A DNA stretch of 64,000 nt from Stomoxys calcitrans. Its lineage: Eukaryota > Arthropoda > Insecta > Diptera > Muscidae. Below are positions 10,497 through 22,545 of this stretch, in pieces. A program made the position numbers and the translations under genes. Under the pieces are notes generated by a model that worked only from the letters and a program-made list of their open reading frames with translations, was not told where the DNA came from and made no database searches. Every line of letters starts with the position of its first letter. Positions within the stretch are counted from its first letter, which is position 1. The stretch lies in assembly GCF_963082655.1 (NCBI RefSeq), contig NC_081555.1:21118643-21182642 (forward strand), in the 5' to 3' direction.

Positions 10497-10805
10497 CACG
10501 TTTACACTGATCATTAAAACCTGGGGCCGAATTACCGCATACGTGATCGAGTGCGCTTTCGTATCGAATGCAATTTCTCTCGTATTTAAAGGATGTTATA
10601 CCACTTTTATACACATTTTATTTTCAATTTTTTTATAAATCATGACCGATTAAAATATTCGAGTTCCTAAATTTCAAAAATTGTCATTCAATAAAGAAAT
10701 ATATAATTCACAATAGAGTGATTTCGAACAATTTTACTCGTTCACGCATGCCGTAATTAAGCCCCTGTTTTAATGGCTCAATCATCTGTTTCATAAAATC
10801 TGCTG
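10497..10805. repeat. Family-C MITE fragment interrupted by family-A MITE copy 5
   Basis: CGTTTACACTGATCATTAAA up to 10519 and TTTTAATGGCTCAATCATCT from 10768 are the two parts of a family-C copy (compare 20771-20897 read in reverse). Between them, 10521-10767 is a complete 247-bp family-A element with left end CTGGGGCCGAATTACCGCAT and ATTCACAATAG at 10706-10716. This shows A moved after C here. Confidence 0.75.
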
Positions 10806-10869
10806 TGTGGGCCAACAGATTAAAAGTGTGTTCGTGTACTCAAAAAATTGTACAAATTGTTACTGGAAG

Positions 10870-12680
10870 AGCAGCGGGAGAGTTCGTGAGAGCAAGCTAA
10901 ATTTTGAGAGTTTGGTGATTGAGAGCTTGCAAATTTCTACTAGAGGTTTATCATTTTATCTTTCAAATAAATAAAGCTCCACCATCCAAACTTTACATAA
11001 TGGGGTCAAATCTCTCATAATAACGGTTCATTCAAATTGACTTCTCGAGCACCCGAAAATCTCAATTTTTTAAAACAAAGCCATTTTCCCCCACTTTTCA
11101 TATAGCTTTAGAGAAAATGCTTTGTCAATATTAGATGCTACTCATTTTCGGTACATACAAGAATAAATGCCATAGAAACTAAAATTAAAATTTTACAACC
11201 TACTTAACCTACAAATATTAAACTATTTCCTCGTCAGTTACTAAATCAAATTAAATGTAGTAACGCCAAAACAATTGCCTTAACCTAGTTTATGCTAAAT
11301 CCAAAAACAGCTGATCGCTGTTTATTAATTGTCAACTTGTCAAACGTATTCTCACTTACAACTTTTGCTTCCAAATGTATCACGAGGAATGCATATACAA
11401 CTATTCAACTATTACTTTTCTTATTTGTAATTGCATTAGAAAACTGCATAAACATATCTACAACTGGAAGCCAATGCACAAAAAAAACAACACTAACTAT
11501 TTTTACTCTCATTAATGAATTTTGCATTTTTTTTTTGTTTATTTCTATTTCATACTCGTCTTGTTGTCTGCGAAGTTAAGAGAATAGTGTATGAAGACCG
11601 CATAAGTTATTATCAAAGCTGTTAAAGGTAATTGTACAAGTGGTTTGCCTGGATGTTTGTATGTACGTATGTGTATGTTGAAGCAGGTTGTTGCTATATT
11701 GTATCAAAAGAAAACTAGCAGAATATCTCCGACTAGACACATATGCACACAAACATACAAGTACATCCGTCGTCTGTTGTAAGCCCCACAATTCACAGAC
11801 AGACTAAAGACAAAACACACCACAATGACTAAATGAATATTCTTATGGTGGGTTGGGGACATGAAGTATGGGGGAGGCGGCATGGCAGTAGAAATGTAGT
11901 TACTAATGTTTACAATAAGTAGGCCAACTTCTTTTAGATTTTGCTTTAGTCTATGTCTGTATAAGAGTTTCGGCTTGTCTGTTTATACCTTTCTAACATT
12001 TTTTTGCTATGCTGCTTGGCACACAAAAAAAGACCGACACAACAATGAAATTAAACGAAAACCAAAATATCCCCTACATACACAGACACACACACACAGA
12101 TACAGTTTTGTGTGTGTTCAGAATTACAAAAATGACACGTCATAAAAAAGCTTATTTTTAGCAACTTCAATGAGAAATTTTTTTGGATGAAAAACATTGT
12201 TCGCAAAAATATATTGAAAGATTTATTTGTATCCATACCAACAATAAAAACTTTTGAGAAAATGTTTTAATTGCTTTTGAGTTCATGACTTTATAAGAAA
12301 ATAAAAACAAAACAAGTTGTGAAGTACACAAGAAACGCTAAAAAACAGCGAAATAATTTGAATGCTCATAAACATTAGGGCAAAACGTACGTTTGTTTGG
12401 TAGTCGGTTTAAACAAACTATGCTCTATTGGCAGACTGCAATGTAGTCCGTTGCAGTACAATAGAAATGTTTGCCGTTAAGCCAAGCAATGAATGTTAGC
12501 ATCGCCTAATGCAAACTTTCCTCTCTACGCTTGTGATTTGAGGCATATTTACAGACCTACCTACAAAACTAGGAACCATATAACATGGGATTCTGCCCTG
12601 TTATATGGTTTCTAGTCTTGCAGGTTCTAATGGAGTGTTTGACGACAATTATGGTCACTTTCAACATTCAGAAATAGCTA
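10870..12680. other. Intronic DNA, mostly unique
   Basis: About 10866-10945 matches part of the 5.85/57.2-kb repeat (GAGAGCTTGCAAATTTCTAC). The rest is AT-rich with short CA and T runs (for example 12080-12100). I see no exon with convincing splice sites. Confidence 0.4.
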
Positions 12681-12683
12681 GCT

Positions 12684-13700
12684 AAATTCGGCCGGACCAG
12701 AGTCTACATACCCTCCAACAAGTGTCGCATAGGGTAAGATTTTTGCAGTTTCTCTCTAAAAACAAAGACTAAAAAAGAATAATGGCAAACAAGCAAAAAA
12801 ATCCCAGGGATTGTTTTATATATCTAGATAAGAATTGCTTCCTGTAGGTGCTCCACCTAAATTCGGCCAGACCAGAGTCTATATACCCTCCAACTTGAAT
12901 CGCATGGGGTAAGTTTTTTGCAGTTTCTCTCTAAAAGCAAAGAAAGAATTGCTAGTGGCAATCAAACAAAAAAAATTCCAAGGATTGTTTTTATGCATCT
13001 GGATAAGAATTGCTTCCTGTAGATGCTCCAGAAGTCAAATCGAGATATTAGTCTAAGAATTGCGCCCTCTAGGGGCTAAATAGGTCAAATCAGAAGTTCG
13101 GTTTACAAGGGAGCTATAGTAGGTTATGGATCCAATCAGGCTATACATTGCATTGATGTTGAATGTCATAGGAGAAGGCATTGTGCTAAATTTTAGCCAA
13201 ATCTAACAAGAATTGCACACTCTAGGTACTAATTAAATCAAATCGGTTTATATGGGAGCTATATCAGGTTATGGGTTTATTTGAACGCATCGGTTTATAT
13301 GGGGGCTATACCTAAACCTGATTCGATATGACCCAATTGCAATCCCCAACGACCTACACCGATCAATCCCATGGCAGCCGGTTGTATGTACCGGATTGAC
13401 CCGATGAAGTCCTTCATCGACAAGGGCTGCCGCTTCAGTGTGGAACACACTGCTACAACAACAACAACAAGCTACATCGATAAAAGGCATGTGTGCCAGT
13501 TTTAAGTGATTGTCTTTATGCGTTTGGACGCTATCATCACGTCCACAGACGGACGGACATGGCTAAATCTTCTAAAAATGTCATAACGATCATATCATCG
13601 TAAGCATTTATACTTTATAGGGTCGCAGAACAATATTTCGAGGTATTACAAACGAATTGACTAGATTACTATACCTCCATCCTATGGTGGAGGGTATAAT
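12684..13700 (+). repeat. R repeat, copy 1 (duplicated head)
   Basis: Head AATTCGGCCGGACCAGAGTC occurs twice in tandem, near 12684 and 12858 (spacing about 175 bp). Body modules include TCGGTTTATATGGGAGCTAT. The tail near 13610-13690 has GGGTCGCAGAACAATATTTC followed by a CCTCCATCCTATGGTGGAGG palindrome. The LINE-associated 95-bp segment lies inside at 13372-13472. Short open frames in R repeats are incidental. Confidence 0.7.
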
Positions 13701-13927
13701 AAAGACAAAATCGGTTGAAATGGGAGTTTTAACTAGTTGTGAACAAAAATCAGTTTATATGGGAGTTATAACTAGTTGTAAACCCATATGTAGCATGAAT
13801 ATTAGATGTCATACCATAACTCCACGTGAAAAAGTTAAGCCAAAGCGGCTGAGATGCGCCCTCTAAAGGTGGCTCAAGCAGACAATAGGGACGATTGACA
13901 TCAATCGGCAGGCATTCAGATTTAAAA

Positions 13928-14168
13928 CTGATTTATTTGCAAGATTCACTTAACAAGTTTGCGAAAAGCGATCAGCTGACATACAATTTTTTTTTTAAAT
14001 TTTGAACAGCTTTTCCCATTGAGGATGTAAACTTACTTGTTTCTTTTTTACATTCTTTTCTTGTTTAAGTTTTCTCTAATTTGTGTCATTTTTAATTGGC
14101 ACTTTTGTGACGTCCTTAATGTTCAAGAGGTCTTTCCACTTTCGATGTCGGCAAGTGACGTAACCTTC
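13928..14168. repeat. MITE family G, copy 1
   Basis: Begins GATTCACTTAACAAG and ends GGCAAGTGACGTAACC. The same ends and order occur at about 21017-21770, 43204-43392 and, in part, 63690-63895. Non-coding. Confidence 0.55.
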
Positions 14169-14169
14169 T

Positions 14170-15178
14170 ATTAATGGGCCTGCTTTATTTGAACCAAAAT
14201 TGAACCAAATTTCTAAAAAATTTATGGATTTTTCTGATAAATTAGGTTGCCAGAAAATTTGTAATAGTAAATAAAATATCTATTTTGGATCTCCTATTTG
14301 GGTAACTTTAATAAAAGTCAACTGTAGCTCGACCCAAAATGCTTTCATCCCTAAAATACTCCAAGAGCATACTTACTCACACTCTACATTCAGTTGGGTG
14401 TACATGCATGGCTCTTTGGAAGTACAATATGTACCACCAAACACCCCCAGTGTGAAAAGCAATTGTTGGCAAATGGGGCCCGGGTAGTCTCATCTCTACT
14501 TGCTTTTAACAAACGCACACACACACCCATTACCAAGAATTGTAAAGCAATTATTTCGGAAACTGAAGGGTACATAAAATGAATTTTATAAGATTACATT
14601 ATACCACCACAGGGGTTAGTGTATACCTTGTTATCGACCAGAACTCAATTGTTTTATTTTCCAAATGTTAGACAACAAAATATTCGTTTGAAAACAACAG
14701 CAGGATGATGGCAAAGTGGTTTCGCCAACGTCTACATTATAACGGGGCCCTCGTAATCTCGCCCATTTGATGGCATGTTTAAAGTGCCATCGAATTTTTT
14801 TTCTGAGTTCACCTTTATCTGTGTGTAAACATGTCTACGTAGTGCTTATCTAAAATTGTGCCGCAAAAACCTGTTTCTTGTCGTTTGATGGAAAAAAGAT
14901 ATTGGGGTCTTTCGGAATAAATTCAGCTTGGTTGAAGTTACTATACAATCGAGACTAAAGATGATGCTGAAGTAACATTTATGTTAGCTACCTATATAAC
15001 CTCAAAAACATTTTCCGTTTGATTTCCAGTTCAAAGCCTATATTCAATTCCAATTGGTTTGTGACATAGCGACATATTTTGTTAAAGAAGTTGTCCACAA
15101 GGCATTTATTTTAAGGAAGTTGGGCTGCTATCACTCTCTAGCCAATTCAAAATTACTACAAACGTTTAATCAACTCAC
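14170..15178. other. Intronic DNA downstream of the 24-codon exon
   Basis: No repeat family or exon recognised. Open frames on both strands at 14390-14582 overlap almost completely and are not convincing. The intron starts with GTGAGT at 15178-15173 on the minus strand. Confidence 0.4.
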
Positions 15179-15250
15179 CTGTGAAGCTAACATTTGAGCA
15201 TGTATAAGATTGTTTTGCTGTTGTGACATCCAAGGAGCATTTGCTAAAGC
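15179..15250 (-). CDS. Small internal exon (24 codons) of the minus-strand gene
   Basis: Acceptor ATCATCAG ends at 15251 on the minus strand after a long T-rich tract. The 72-nt exon encodes ALANAPWMSQQQNNLIHAQM plus LASQ, and is followed by the consensus donor GTGAGT. Both boundaries are phase 0, so it joins cleanly to ...ATVQ of the upstream exon (donor at 15480) and to either downstream exon (8623 or 2552). The Gln/Asn/Ala-rich content continues that of the upstream exon, which supports the assignment. The intron between this exon and the first is only about 230 bp. No domain is recognisable. Confidence 0.75.
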
Positions 15251-15480
15251 CTGATGATGTAGTAGCATCATTTATATTCACCATACGCGTTAAAGTAACC
15301 AACGTAAGAGGAATTGAAAAAAAAAAGAAAAAAAAGGTGTTCATTTAGTAACAGTTGTTGCAGTGGAACAGGCGGCACACAGGACAGATGTTCTTTCTGT
15401 TGCCGTGTACTGTATGCTAAGAGAAGTCTTGAAGAATATGTAGATAAAAGTAGAGGAGGAGGAAGAAGAAAAATAAGCAC

Positions 15481-16818
15481 CTGTACTGTGGCTTGTGCCG
15501 CCAAGGCATTCGAATGCATTCGTTGGGCTGTTGCTGCATTTGGCTGTTGTTGCAAAATATTTTGAGTATTGTTATAAACGTTCATCGCTTGGCCAGCCGA
15601 GCCCCTTTTCATGACTTGTTGTTGATGATGAGCAGCTGCAGCCGCCGCTGCTGCTGCCGAGGAATGTTGCTGTTGCTTTTGTTGCAGGTTCGATTGGGAA
15701 ATAACTTTGGGTGGAGGCTGTGAAGGCTGCCGTGTCCAATTAACTGAATTATTTGCATTCGAACGATTGCCTATTAGCAGATTTGAGTCTACGACTTTGC
15801 TGGGCCAATAATCCTCAAATTCAGTGCCATTGGGAAAATAGCTTTTGATGTCGGTTAGACTGATGACCGCCACATTCTCACTGGAAAACAACTCATTGCG
15901 TATGCCTTGCACTTTGCAACAGAATTTCAAATAGGCCAAATCCCAACCGGACAACAGATCAGCCTTTTGTTTGAGATTTTCGGTTTCGCCCTCGAAATAG
16001 AAGAGAGGCACAACCTGTTCGCCATTGCGCACTGTATATGGAACCACCGATTCTTTGTTAATGCGTATAAACCCACATTTCTCTGAGGGCGATTTGCTGC
16101 CCGAGATAAGTTTACGATAACATATATCCAGGAATTGGTAGAACTTTGAGGCATCCGTTAGGCGAACAACTAAATCCTTTTGGGTGAAAAAATCTCGTCC
16201 GAATTCTCCATCACAATGCTTTTGATTTATTTCAATAAAAAGGCGGGCCTCGGCTTCGGTAATGTAATAGGAACGCACACACGTGCAACTGGAATAGATG
16301 TCCGGATGCAGACAATTAAGATATTTGCCCAGCAATTTCAATTCGATCATGCGAACCGAACAGTATTTCTCTGTTTGCCTATAGATATAGGGTATATAGG
16401 TTTTGCCAAAAGTAGTCCAACCAAAATGCCCCTTTTGGGATTCTTCGTCGCTGGGGGCTTTCTTATCGTCAGTGCTGGATGAGCGACCATTGGCCGCCCC
16501 CACTACACCATTTGCGGGTTTTTGTGCACGATTTAGGTAATTGAGAATATTCGTTTGGCCATTGGCATTGACGGGCGGTTGCATTTGACCATTGGCCAAG
16601 GCCTGACGCGAGGCCATCTGAGCAGCCTGTTGTTGTTGTTTGGCTAAAGCATCTTTTTGGGCTTCTTTCATTTTGGCGGCCAACTCTTGAATTTCAGCAT
16701 CATCGGCACGTTCCTGTTTAACGGGAGCCGACCAGGTGGAACCCAAGCCGGTGCCATGTATGGGCAGTGGTTGGCCATTGGCACCCAAAACACTGGTGAT
16801 TTCAATGTCGGCAGACAT
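15481..16818 (-). CDS. First coding exon (446 codons) of a conserved Gln/Ala-rich protein of unknown function
   Basis: Begins at ATG 16816-16818, the first in-frame Met after a non-coding AT-rich leader (context ACATAATG). Residues 1-130 are low complexity, with a KQQQQ run near 60 and an NGQ/Asn-rich stretch. Residues about 131-342 form one dense, low-repeat globular block rich in Cys, Tyr and Phe (for example QTEKYCSVRMIELKLLGKYL, SSCTCVRSYY, EKCGFIRINKESVVPYTVRN, PLFYFEGETENL, EFEDYWP), which looks like a real conserved domain. Residues 343-446 return to Gln/Ser runs with nine alanines near 388-396. No signal peptide or membrane segment is visible. The build resembles insect nuclear regulators, but I do not recognise the family and give no function. 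The frame stays open past 15481, but the extension is pyrimidine-tract translation: the donor CAG|GTGCTT at 15481/15480 ends the exon in phase 0. Confidence 0.85.
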
Positions 16819-19700
16819 TATGTGTTAATGTTTGTTGTATTAAGTAATAAGGATGTATGATGATGAGAAGGGCAGGCGGCAGTGTGAAAAATGAAAACTA
16901 ATTATTCTTGTTTTTGATGTTGATTTTTTTTGCTTATCCAATTTCAGGGTAAACACTGCAGAGGCCTGAGCATTTTTTAAGGGGAGGTTGGGCTAAATTG
17001 CACAAACACAGAAATGTTGATTTTGAATTTATGTTTGTTTTGTTTTAATATTCTTAATTATTTTTATTCAATTTCTTGTAAATCTTTTTTGCTTTTGAAT
17101 TTATTTTTTACTTTTACATATACTTTCACACTTGGGGAGCTCCCGCGCTCTCTTTTACTCTTGTATGATTTTGGTAATGCTCTTTCTTTGTCAAAATAAT
17201 TTCAAGTAACCAGTAACTGCATTTTGTTTTAGTTGTTGTACGTATGCTTGGCTGCTGCTTCTTCTTCCTTTCGATGTGCTGAGTGTATGCAATACACATT
17301 AAGGCGCACACACACGCACGCACGCACACACATTAGCTGATATACACTGAAGCCTTTTCTTACAGCCAGCCAACCAACGTTTTTCTTTTTTTTTACACTG
17401 CTATTATTGACGTTAGAGTTGTTGTTGGTGCATGAACTTTAATTATTTTAACACACAGAGTTGTAAGAAGGGAATTTTTTATCCCTTTTTCACTAGCAAG
17501 TGGGCGAATGCTTCTAATTGGCACCTTTTTTTGTTTAACAAAAGGTATATTACTTCAAATTAGCATACATATTTATTTTTTTTCTTTTTTTTATTCATTT
17601 AAAACCATATGAATATATTTTTCACTTTTTGTTTTTAAATTATTCATGGTTTAATGGTATTTTGTAGCAATGATTAGTTGGTAAATAAATTTTCACGCCG
17701 CGCTTTGTTATGTTTTTCCTTTTTCGAATATGGGAAAATTTATTAATTTTTTTTCTTATTTGTTTTGTGGTGTGTACAAAATATAATAAGGTTTCGCGCG
17801 TCGCCGCTTCTTCTTGGGGGCAATCTCTATTAACCGTACCAACGTACACATTCACCGTTCAAAGTCAGTATACGAGTGTGATCGTTGTTTCTGCTGAAAT
17901 TCATACAAGCCCAAACATGCAACCGGCAGAGGCAATAAGCAGCGAAAATATAACCCATGTACCCCCCTAGTATATATATGTATATATATACACACGCACA
18001 CATACCCACTCTTACTTAGCAGAGCCAGACCCATACTTATCCGTTTATACACCAGGCCAAAGTGGCAACGGCAACAACAAAAGCAACGCAGAGAACGCTG
18101 TAGCAGCAGTTGAGCTACGACATCGTTTCAGTTTCGTGCAAACTAAGTTCTTGTTGTTATTGTTTTGTGTTTCTTCTGAAACCCACCAAACGTCCGCCCG
18201 CCCATTCGTTCGTCTGTCTGTCAGTGGCGTGTCCCTCTATCTTTCCAATCTGTGTGTATTCCCTCCTCTGTGAACGATGATGATGACGGCGGCGACGACG
18301 ACGACGATAACAATGACTACGATGGTATTGCCGAACCACAACACGATGTTGAGTTTTCGTTGAAAACGACACTCACGAGACTTTGCTTCTGTTGTTGCTT
18401 TTGCCTGTGTGTGCCAAGTAAAGCAAAAAAAACACACACTTTTTGAAGTATTTTCCTCAGTTGCTGCTTGCTGCCGTTTTATTGCTTTCGTCGTGGCGCT
18501 AGTCTCATTCATTGAAATGTTCATGACAACGACAGGCCCCGCTTCGTATAGCAGCAGATTTTTGTATCGTCGGTTTTGTGCTATAAATGTACATTGACGG
18601 CTGTTGTTTTTTTTTTTCTTCTTTTGTATTTTGGTTTAACGTTTCTCTTGGCATTTGAGTATGGATACATACACACTACATTCATATAGATGTCGATATG
18701 TATTTAAAAATATATGTATGTTTGTTCAGGGGTACATACGAGTTTTTATGTGTTTTTTCCTTCACTTTTAGCGCTGCTGTTGTTGTTGTTGCTGGCGTTG
18801 TATTTTTGCACTTAAAACTTTTAACGAAAAATAAGAAAAAGAAAAAAACGAACGAACCAGCATTAAACTTCTTTCATTAAAATGGAATGTCTTTAAAAGC
18901 GTTGCTAGGAGCTTAAAGACCATGAGGAGTGGGGGAAAATGAGAAAGGGAAATAGAGAAAGACTATGCTATTCGAAGAAGAAAAGAGTGAGAGCGAAAGC
19001 TACAATAACTGATAAATTTGATTAGAAGGTAATAAGACCACCTTAAAGATTTTGGGAGTACAGTTCTTTTTAGCTGACAACATTACAATCCAAGAAGGAT
19101 TCATTACCGTTTAAAAAACTGTTGATATTTTTTACATGTCTAAGACGTGATTATCATATGATATCACGACTGAAGGCCTTGGTCAAATTAAGAGAATAGG
19201 TACTATCAGCTACATAGATTACCAGATACTCCCAGGCAAAAAGACATAACGACAAATATTACAGATGTAAGAGTAAAAGTGATCAACTTTGATTTTGCTA
19301 TTTTAACTGTGTGTTAAATTTCGTTATTTTCATTAGTCCCATTCACTACCTTCCGCTAACAGATGTTACAATAGATTCTCAATAACTTTCAATGTTGCCA
19401 TATTCGAAAACTGATAAACTGGTTTACTTTTGAAATATTTCGCACAGTAATACCTATGTCAAACTGTAGAAAAGAACAAGAAAATATACCCATATGTGCC
19501 TACACACGTACCTACATATGTAGTACATATAATAATTATGAACTTCTCATATTTTCATACATACCTTCATATGTATGTGCATGTGTATACACAAACATTT
19601 TAAGAAGAATCGAGCCAGCCAGCACCTTCAACTCATGCTTGGTTGGTGATTCCCAAATGTGTTTGATTTCTGTGCTGTTTGCTTAATCATCAACAACAAT
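16819..19700. other. 5' flank and probable 5' UTR of the minus-strand gene
   Basis: Sequence upstream of the start codon has few dispersed repeats but many simple-sequence stretches: CA near 17300-17330, TA/CA near 17970-18005, GAT/GAC near 18280-18320, poly-T near 18610. This texture is typical of regulatory or UTR DNA of fly genes. I cannot place the transcription start, a TATA box or a non-coding first exon with confidence. Confidence 0.35.
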
Positions 19701-20480
19701 TTATTGGGTACCTCTCTACCAAATGAATGAATTACTTTGAAAAGGGGCCTGCTTGAGTGAGCAAACGACTGACTGACTAACTAAGTGAGCCAGTGAATGG
19801 TGGTGGTAGGTTAGGTTTGGTACTATGCGGCGCTGGGTTATACAAACTGACATATATTCACGTATGGTATGCATAGATGAAGATAAGTTTTGCTTGATAA
19901 CAATTGGTGTAGGGTTGTTGGTTGGTTATGGGGAAACGGGGGGGTTTATATAAGTTGATTTGATTGGGAGGTTACTTGTAAACAAATATGTATGTATGTA
20001 TATCTTTGCATGCACGAATGTTCGCATATGCAACGTGTAAATTCCGAAAATATTCGCTTTAGCCAACTAGCATTTCAAATTACACTTTTGCCCTGACGTC
20101 ATATTCAATGGGGGCCATAGCAAATGAAATTTCTCTATACACCTTGCATCTATCTTGGCTTGTGTTGGCTGTACGTGAGTTCGACCAAAAATCTTTAATC
20201 AATTAGCGAGCAAATTTATGAGTGAATAGTGCAAAAAAAAACGAGATAAAACTTGGGGGGCTTACAAACTCAGCTTGACATTGATAACGTTGGGAAAAAA
20301 TCTTACTTAATATTTATTACTTTAATAATTTATTTTCACAATAATGCTTTAACAATATTCACAATAACTGTTGCCGTTGGAATTATCTATTAAATTGAAA
20401 CCCCCTTACAAAATTGGATTAAAATCAAAACTCGTAAAAGTCCTACGACCAGCTAAATATATTTAAAAAAACTTGAAAAA

Positions 20481-20748
20481 TTTATGGAAATGAAGATGTG
20501 AAGATTTTTTAATAACTATACGCCTTTCAGATTTTAGGGTTTTTGGAATATGGGCTAATTTTACCTATTGTGAATGGCGTCGTAAGGTTTAACAGAAGCC
20601 CGACAGGGCAAGTTACGTAAGCCTTAAACCCCATTTACACTGCTCATTAAATCCGGATTGAAAGATCTCATCAGATGATTTTGTAAAGGAAAAACAGAAA
20701 ATTTATGGAAATGAAGATGTGAAAATTTTTTAATAACTATATGCCTAT
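20481..20748. repeat. Local tandem duplication (about 220-bp spacing)
   Basis: TTTATGGAAATGAAGATGTG and about 28 following bases occur at 20481-20528 and again at 20701-20748. Each is followed by a family-C end (20627 and 20771), so a MITE end plus flank was duplicated. CTATTGTGAAT lies at 20565-20575. Confidence 0.6.
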
Positions 20749-20770
20749 CAAAGGTTATAGACATATAAGC

Positions 20771-20897
20771 CTTAAACCCCGTTTACACTGCTCATTAATC
20801 CCGGATTTAAGGATTTCATCAGCTGATTTTATAAAGGGAAAACAGATGATCGAGCCATTAAATCAGGATTTGAAGAGCAGTGTAAACGGGGTTTAAG
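20771..20897. repeat. MITE family C, complete copy (127 bp)
   Basis: Perfect 23-bp terminal inverted repeats start CTTAAACCCCGTTTACACTG at 20771 and mirror at 20875-20897. The interior has TAAATCAGGATTTG-like inverted motifs. Other copies: partial at 20627-20690, interrupted at 10497-10805, diverged at 54583-54706. Confidence 0.85.
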
Positions 20898-21016
20898 TCC
20901 TTTCTACTCAAAACCACGAAACGTTTTATGGATAGCATGATAAAAAGTCGTCGGAGATTCCCCTGCAGGAGGTTGTGCATAAAATATTAGAATCATTCAA
21001 TGCTAAAACGTACAAC

Positions 21017-21772
21017 AGGATTCACTTCACCAGGTGACGACAAACGGCCAGCCGACACGCATTTTTTTTAATTTTGTGTTTGTTCACATTCAATTTCAAA
21101 TTGTACAAAATTGAAATATTTCAAGTCGTATTTTAAAAAGATGTGAAATAAACAGAAAAAATAATTCGTTAATGTAAAATATGCTACATTTGGTCAGAGA
21201 AAAACTATTTTTACTGATACTGGTGATTCACAAAAGGCAGATTGTGACAATTGATGTGTTTTATTTTGGTACTGGATAGATAAGCAGTGAAGTGCAAAAT
21301 TAAAACGCAAAAGTTTCCAGTGCAAGTCGGTTTGTTTGTCATGAAGTGGTAACGCCATTTGCCAACCTGTCAAAAGAATACGAAGACAAAATGTAAATAT
21401 TTGTAAAATTTATAACTAAAATTTGCAAAACTTGGGGATATTTGCGTGGCCATAGCAGTCAAATAAAATTTATTAAGATTTGTGCACGCAATTGTATAAT
21501 TTAAATTTATTTTACCATTCACAGTAGAGGATTTCTGCGAGTGGCCACACTTATTTGTGAAAAACATATCATGGCAATCCTGACAACAGATGTTCCGCAT
21601 AAGCCTCCAATGGTAATATATCCAAAACTTCCTTGTCCTGAGTAGATGCCATTTTCATACAAATTTCCTTGGCCTGCACTATATAGTATTAAAATAAAAC
21701 ACACCTAATGTTAATGATGTTCGTAGGTCCTATCCACTTCATGTTTCCGCAAGTGACTAAACCTTAGTGAAT
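21017..21772. repeat. MITE family G copy split by family-D element
   Basis: Family-G sequence runs from GATTCACTTCACCAGG to GCAGATTGTGACAATT (about 21255) and resumes at TTAATGATGTTCGTAGG (about 21709) through CAAGTGACTAAACC. The 43.2-kb copy shows the uninterrupted order GACAATCTTAATGATGTTC, so the D element is an insertion. Confidence 0.7.
21256..21702 (+). repeat. MITE family D, complete copy (447 bp)
   Basis: Imperfect terminal repeats: GTGTTTTATTTTGGTACT at 21256-21273 and AGTATTAAAATAAAACAC at 21685-21702. Landmarks are TTTCCAGTGCAAGTCGGTTT, a variant ATTCACAGTAG near 21518, and CATATCATGGCAATCCTGAC. No long frame consistent across copies. Related pieces are at 22511-22770, 23380-23520, 24083-24354, 36925-37120, 39286-39728, 39906-40245 and 40490-40612. 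Confidence 0.75.
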
Positions 21773-21839
21773 ATCCTGGACGTACCCATTCGCTGTATGC
21801 ATTGATATCGAGGGGTTTTTAACAATGTGAGACTGGATT

Positions 21840-22545
21840 AACCATATGCTAAGGAACCGGTGATTAAAGTGTAGGTCCGAAAGGGTCTTGGAAAAGCCAT
21901 ACGACTATACTAGATCTAGGAACCTGAATGTTAGCCCGGAAAAGTCTGAAATCTCCCTGTTCTTGAGAAAGACAGAGGGAGGCGAATTTGACGTGCCATA
22001 CTACCTCAGACATAGATTTCAAAGCCCGACGAGGTCAAATACTTGGAAAGGAAACTGAAAGTGCCAAACTGGGCTGCGTACCGGGAAGGCTCCCAGATGT
22101 TGGACAGTATTTTGTGGATTGTGATGAAGAAAAAAGCCCAACATAAAATTAAAATTTGAATGGAATGAAAGAAGTTTGTGATCTGAGACGACACTGTTGC
22201 TAGCGGCACAGTCTTGGGTTGACGGAACTCTGGTATAGCCGTTTGGAGTTCATAATACACGTATGAATCAACGCTATCGGACAGCGGGCCTAGAGGTCTT
22301 CATAGAGCACCAAGAGACAGCTACCTGTTTCTGACTGCCTGGCTATAATACGTTCCTTCAAGCAGAGATCCGGACGATCACGGAATGCGTGAGGTGGTAT
22401 GGGATTAACGCGAGGACGTCGGGTATAAACATCTTTACCGACAGTAAAGTTGCCATCAGGGCTGTAACAACCAGCAAACTAAGATCTCAAATAGTCTTGG
22501 AGTTTAAGAGAGGGATTCACAGCTTATCTATCCAGTACTAAAATA
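21840..22545 (+). mobile_element. LINE ORF2 remnant: end of RT through RNase H
   Basis: Plus-strand readings include LNVSPEKSEISLFLRKTEGG (the segment after the RT catalytic box in jockey/I-type LINEs) and, after frameshifts, FLQAEIRTITECVRWYG and INIFTDSKVAIRAVTTSK. The latter two carry the Glu and Asp expected of an RNase H active site. Stops and frame changes between these blocks show it is dead. A related but different fragment lies at 34380-35270. Confidence 0.75.

Noticed and set aside
10194..10514. 106-codon minus-strand frame
   Set aside because: It crosses the ends of two MITE-like elements and has no recognisable domain or splice support.
14390..14582. Complementary open frames on both strands
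   Set aside because: Full overlap on opposite strands, no splice or codon-usage support.
15268..15480. Extension of the 446-codon exon to a 516-codon frame
   Set aside because: The added residues (long Leu, Phe and Pro runs) come from a pyrimidine tract, and a good phase-0 donor lies at 15480. The extension is intron.
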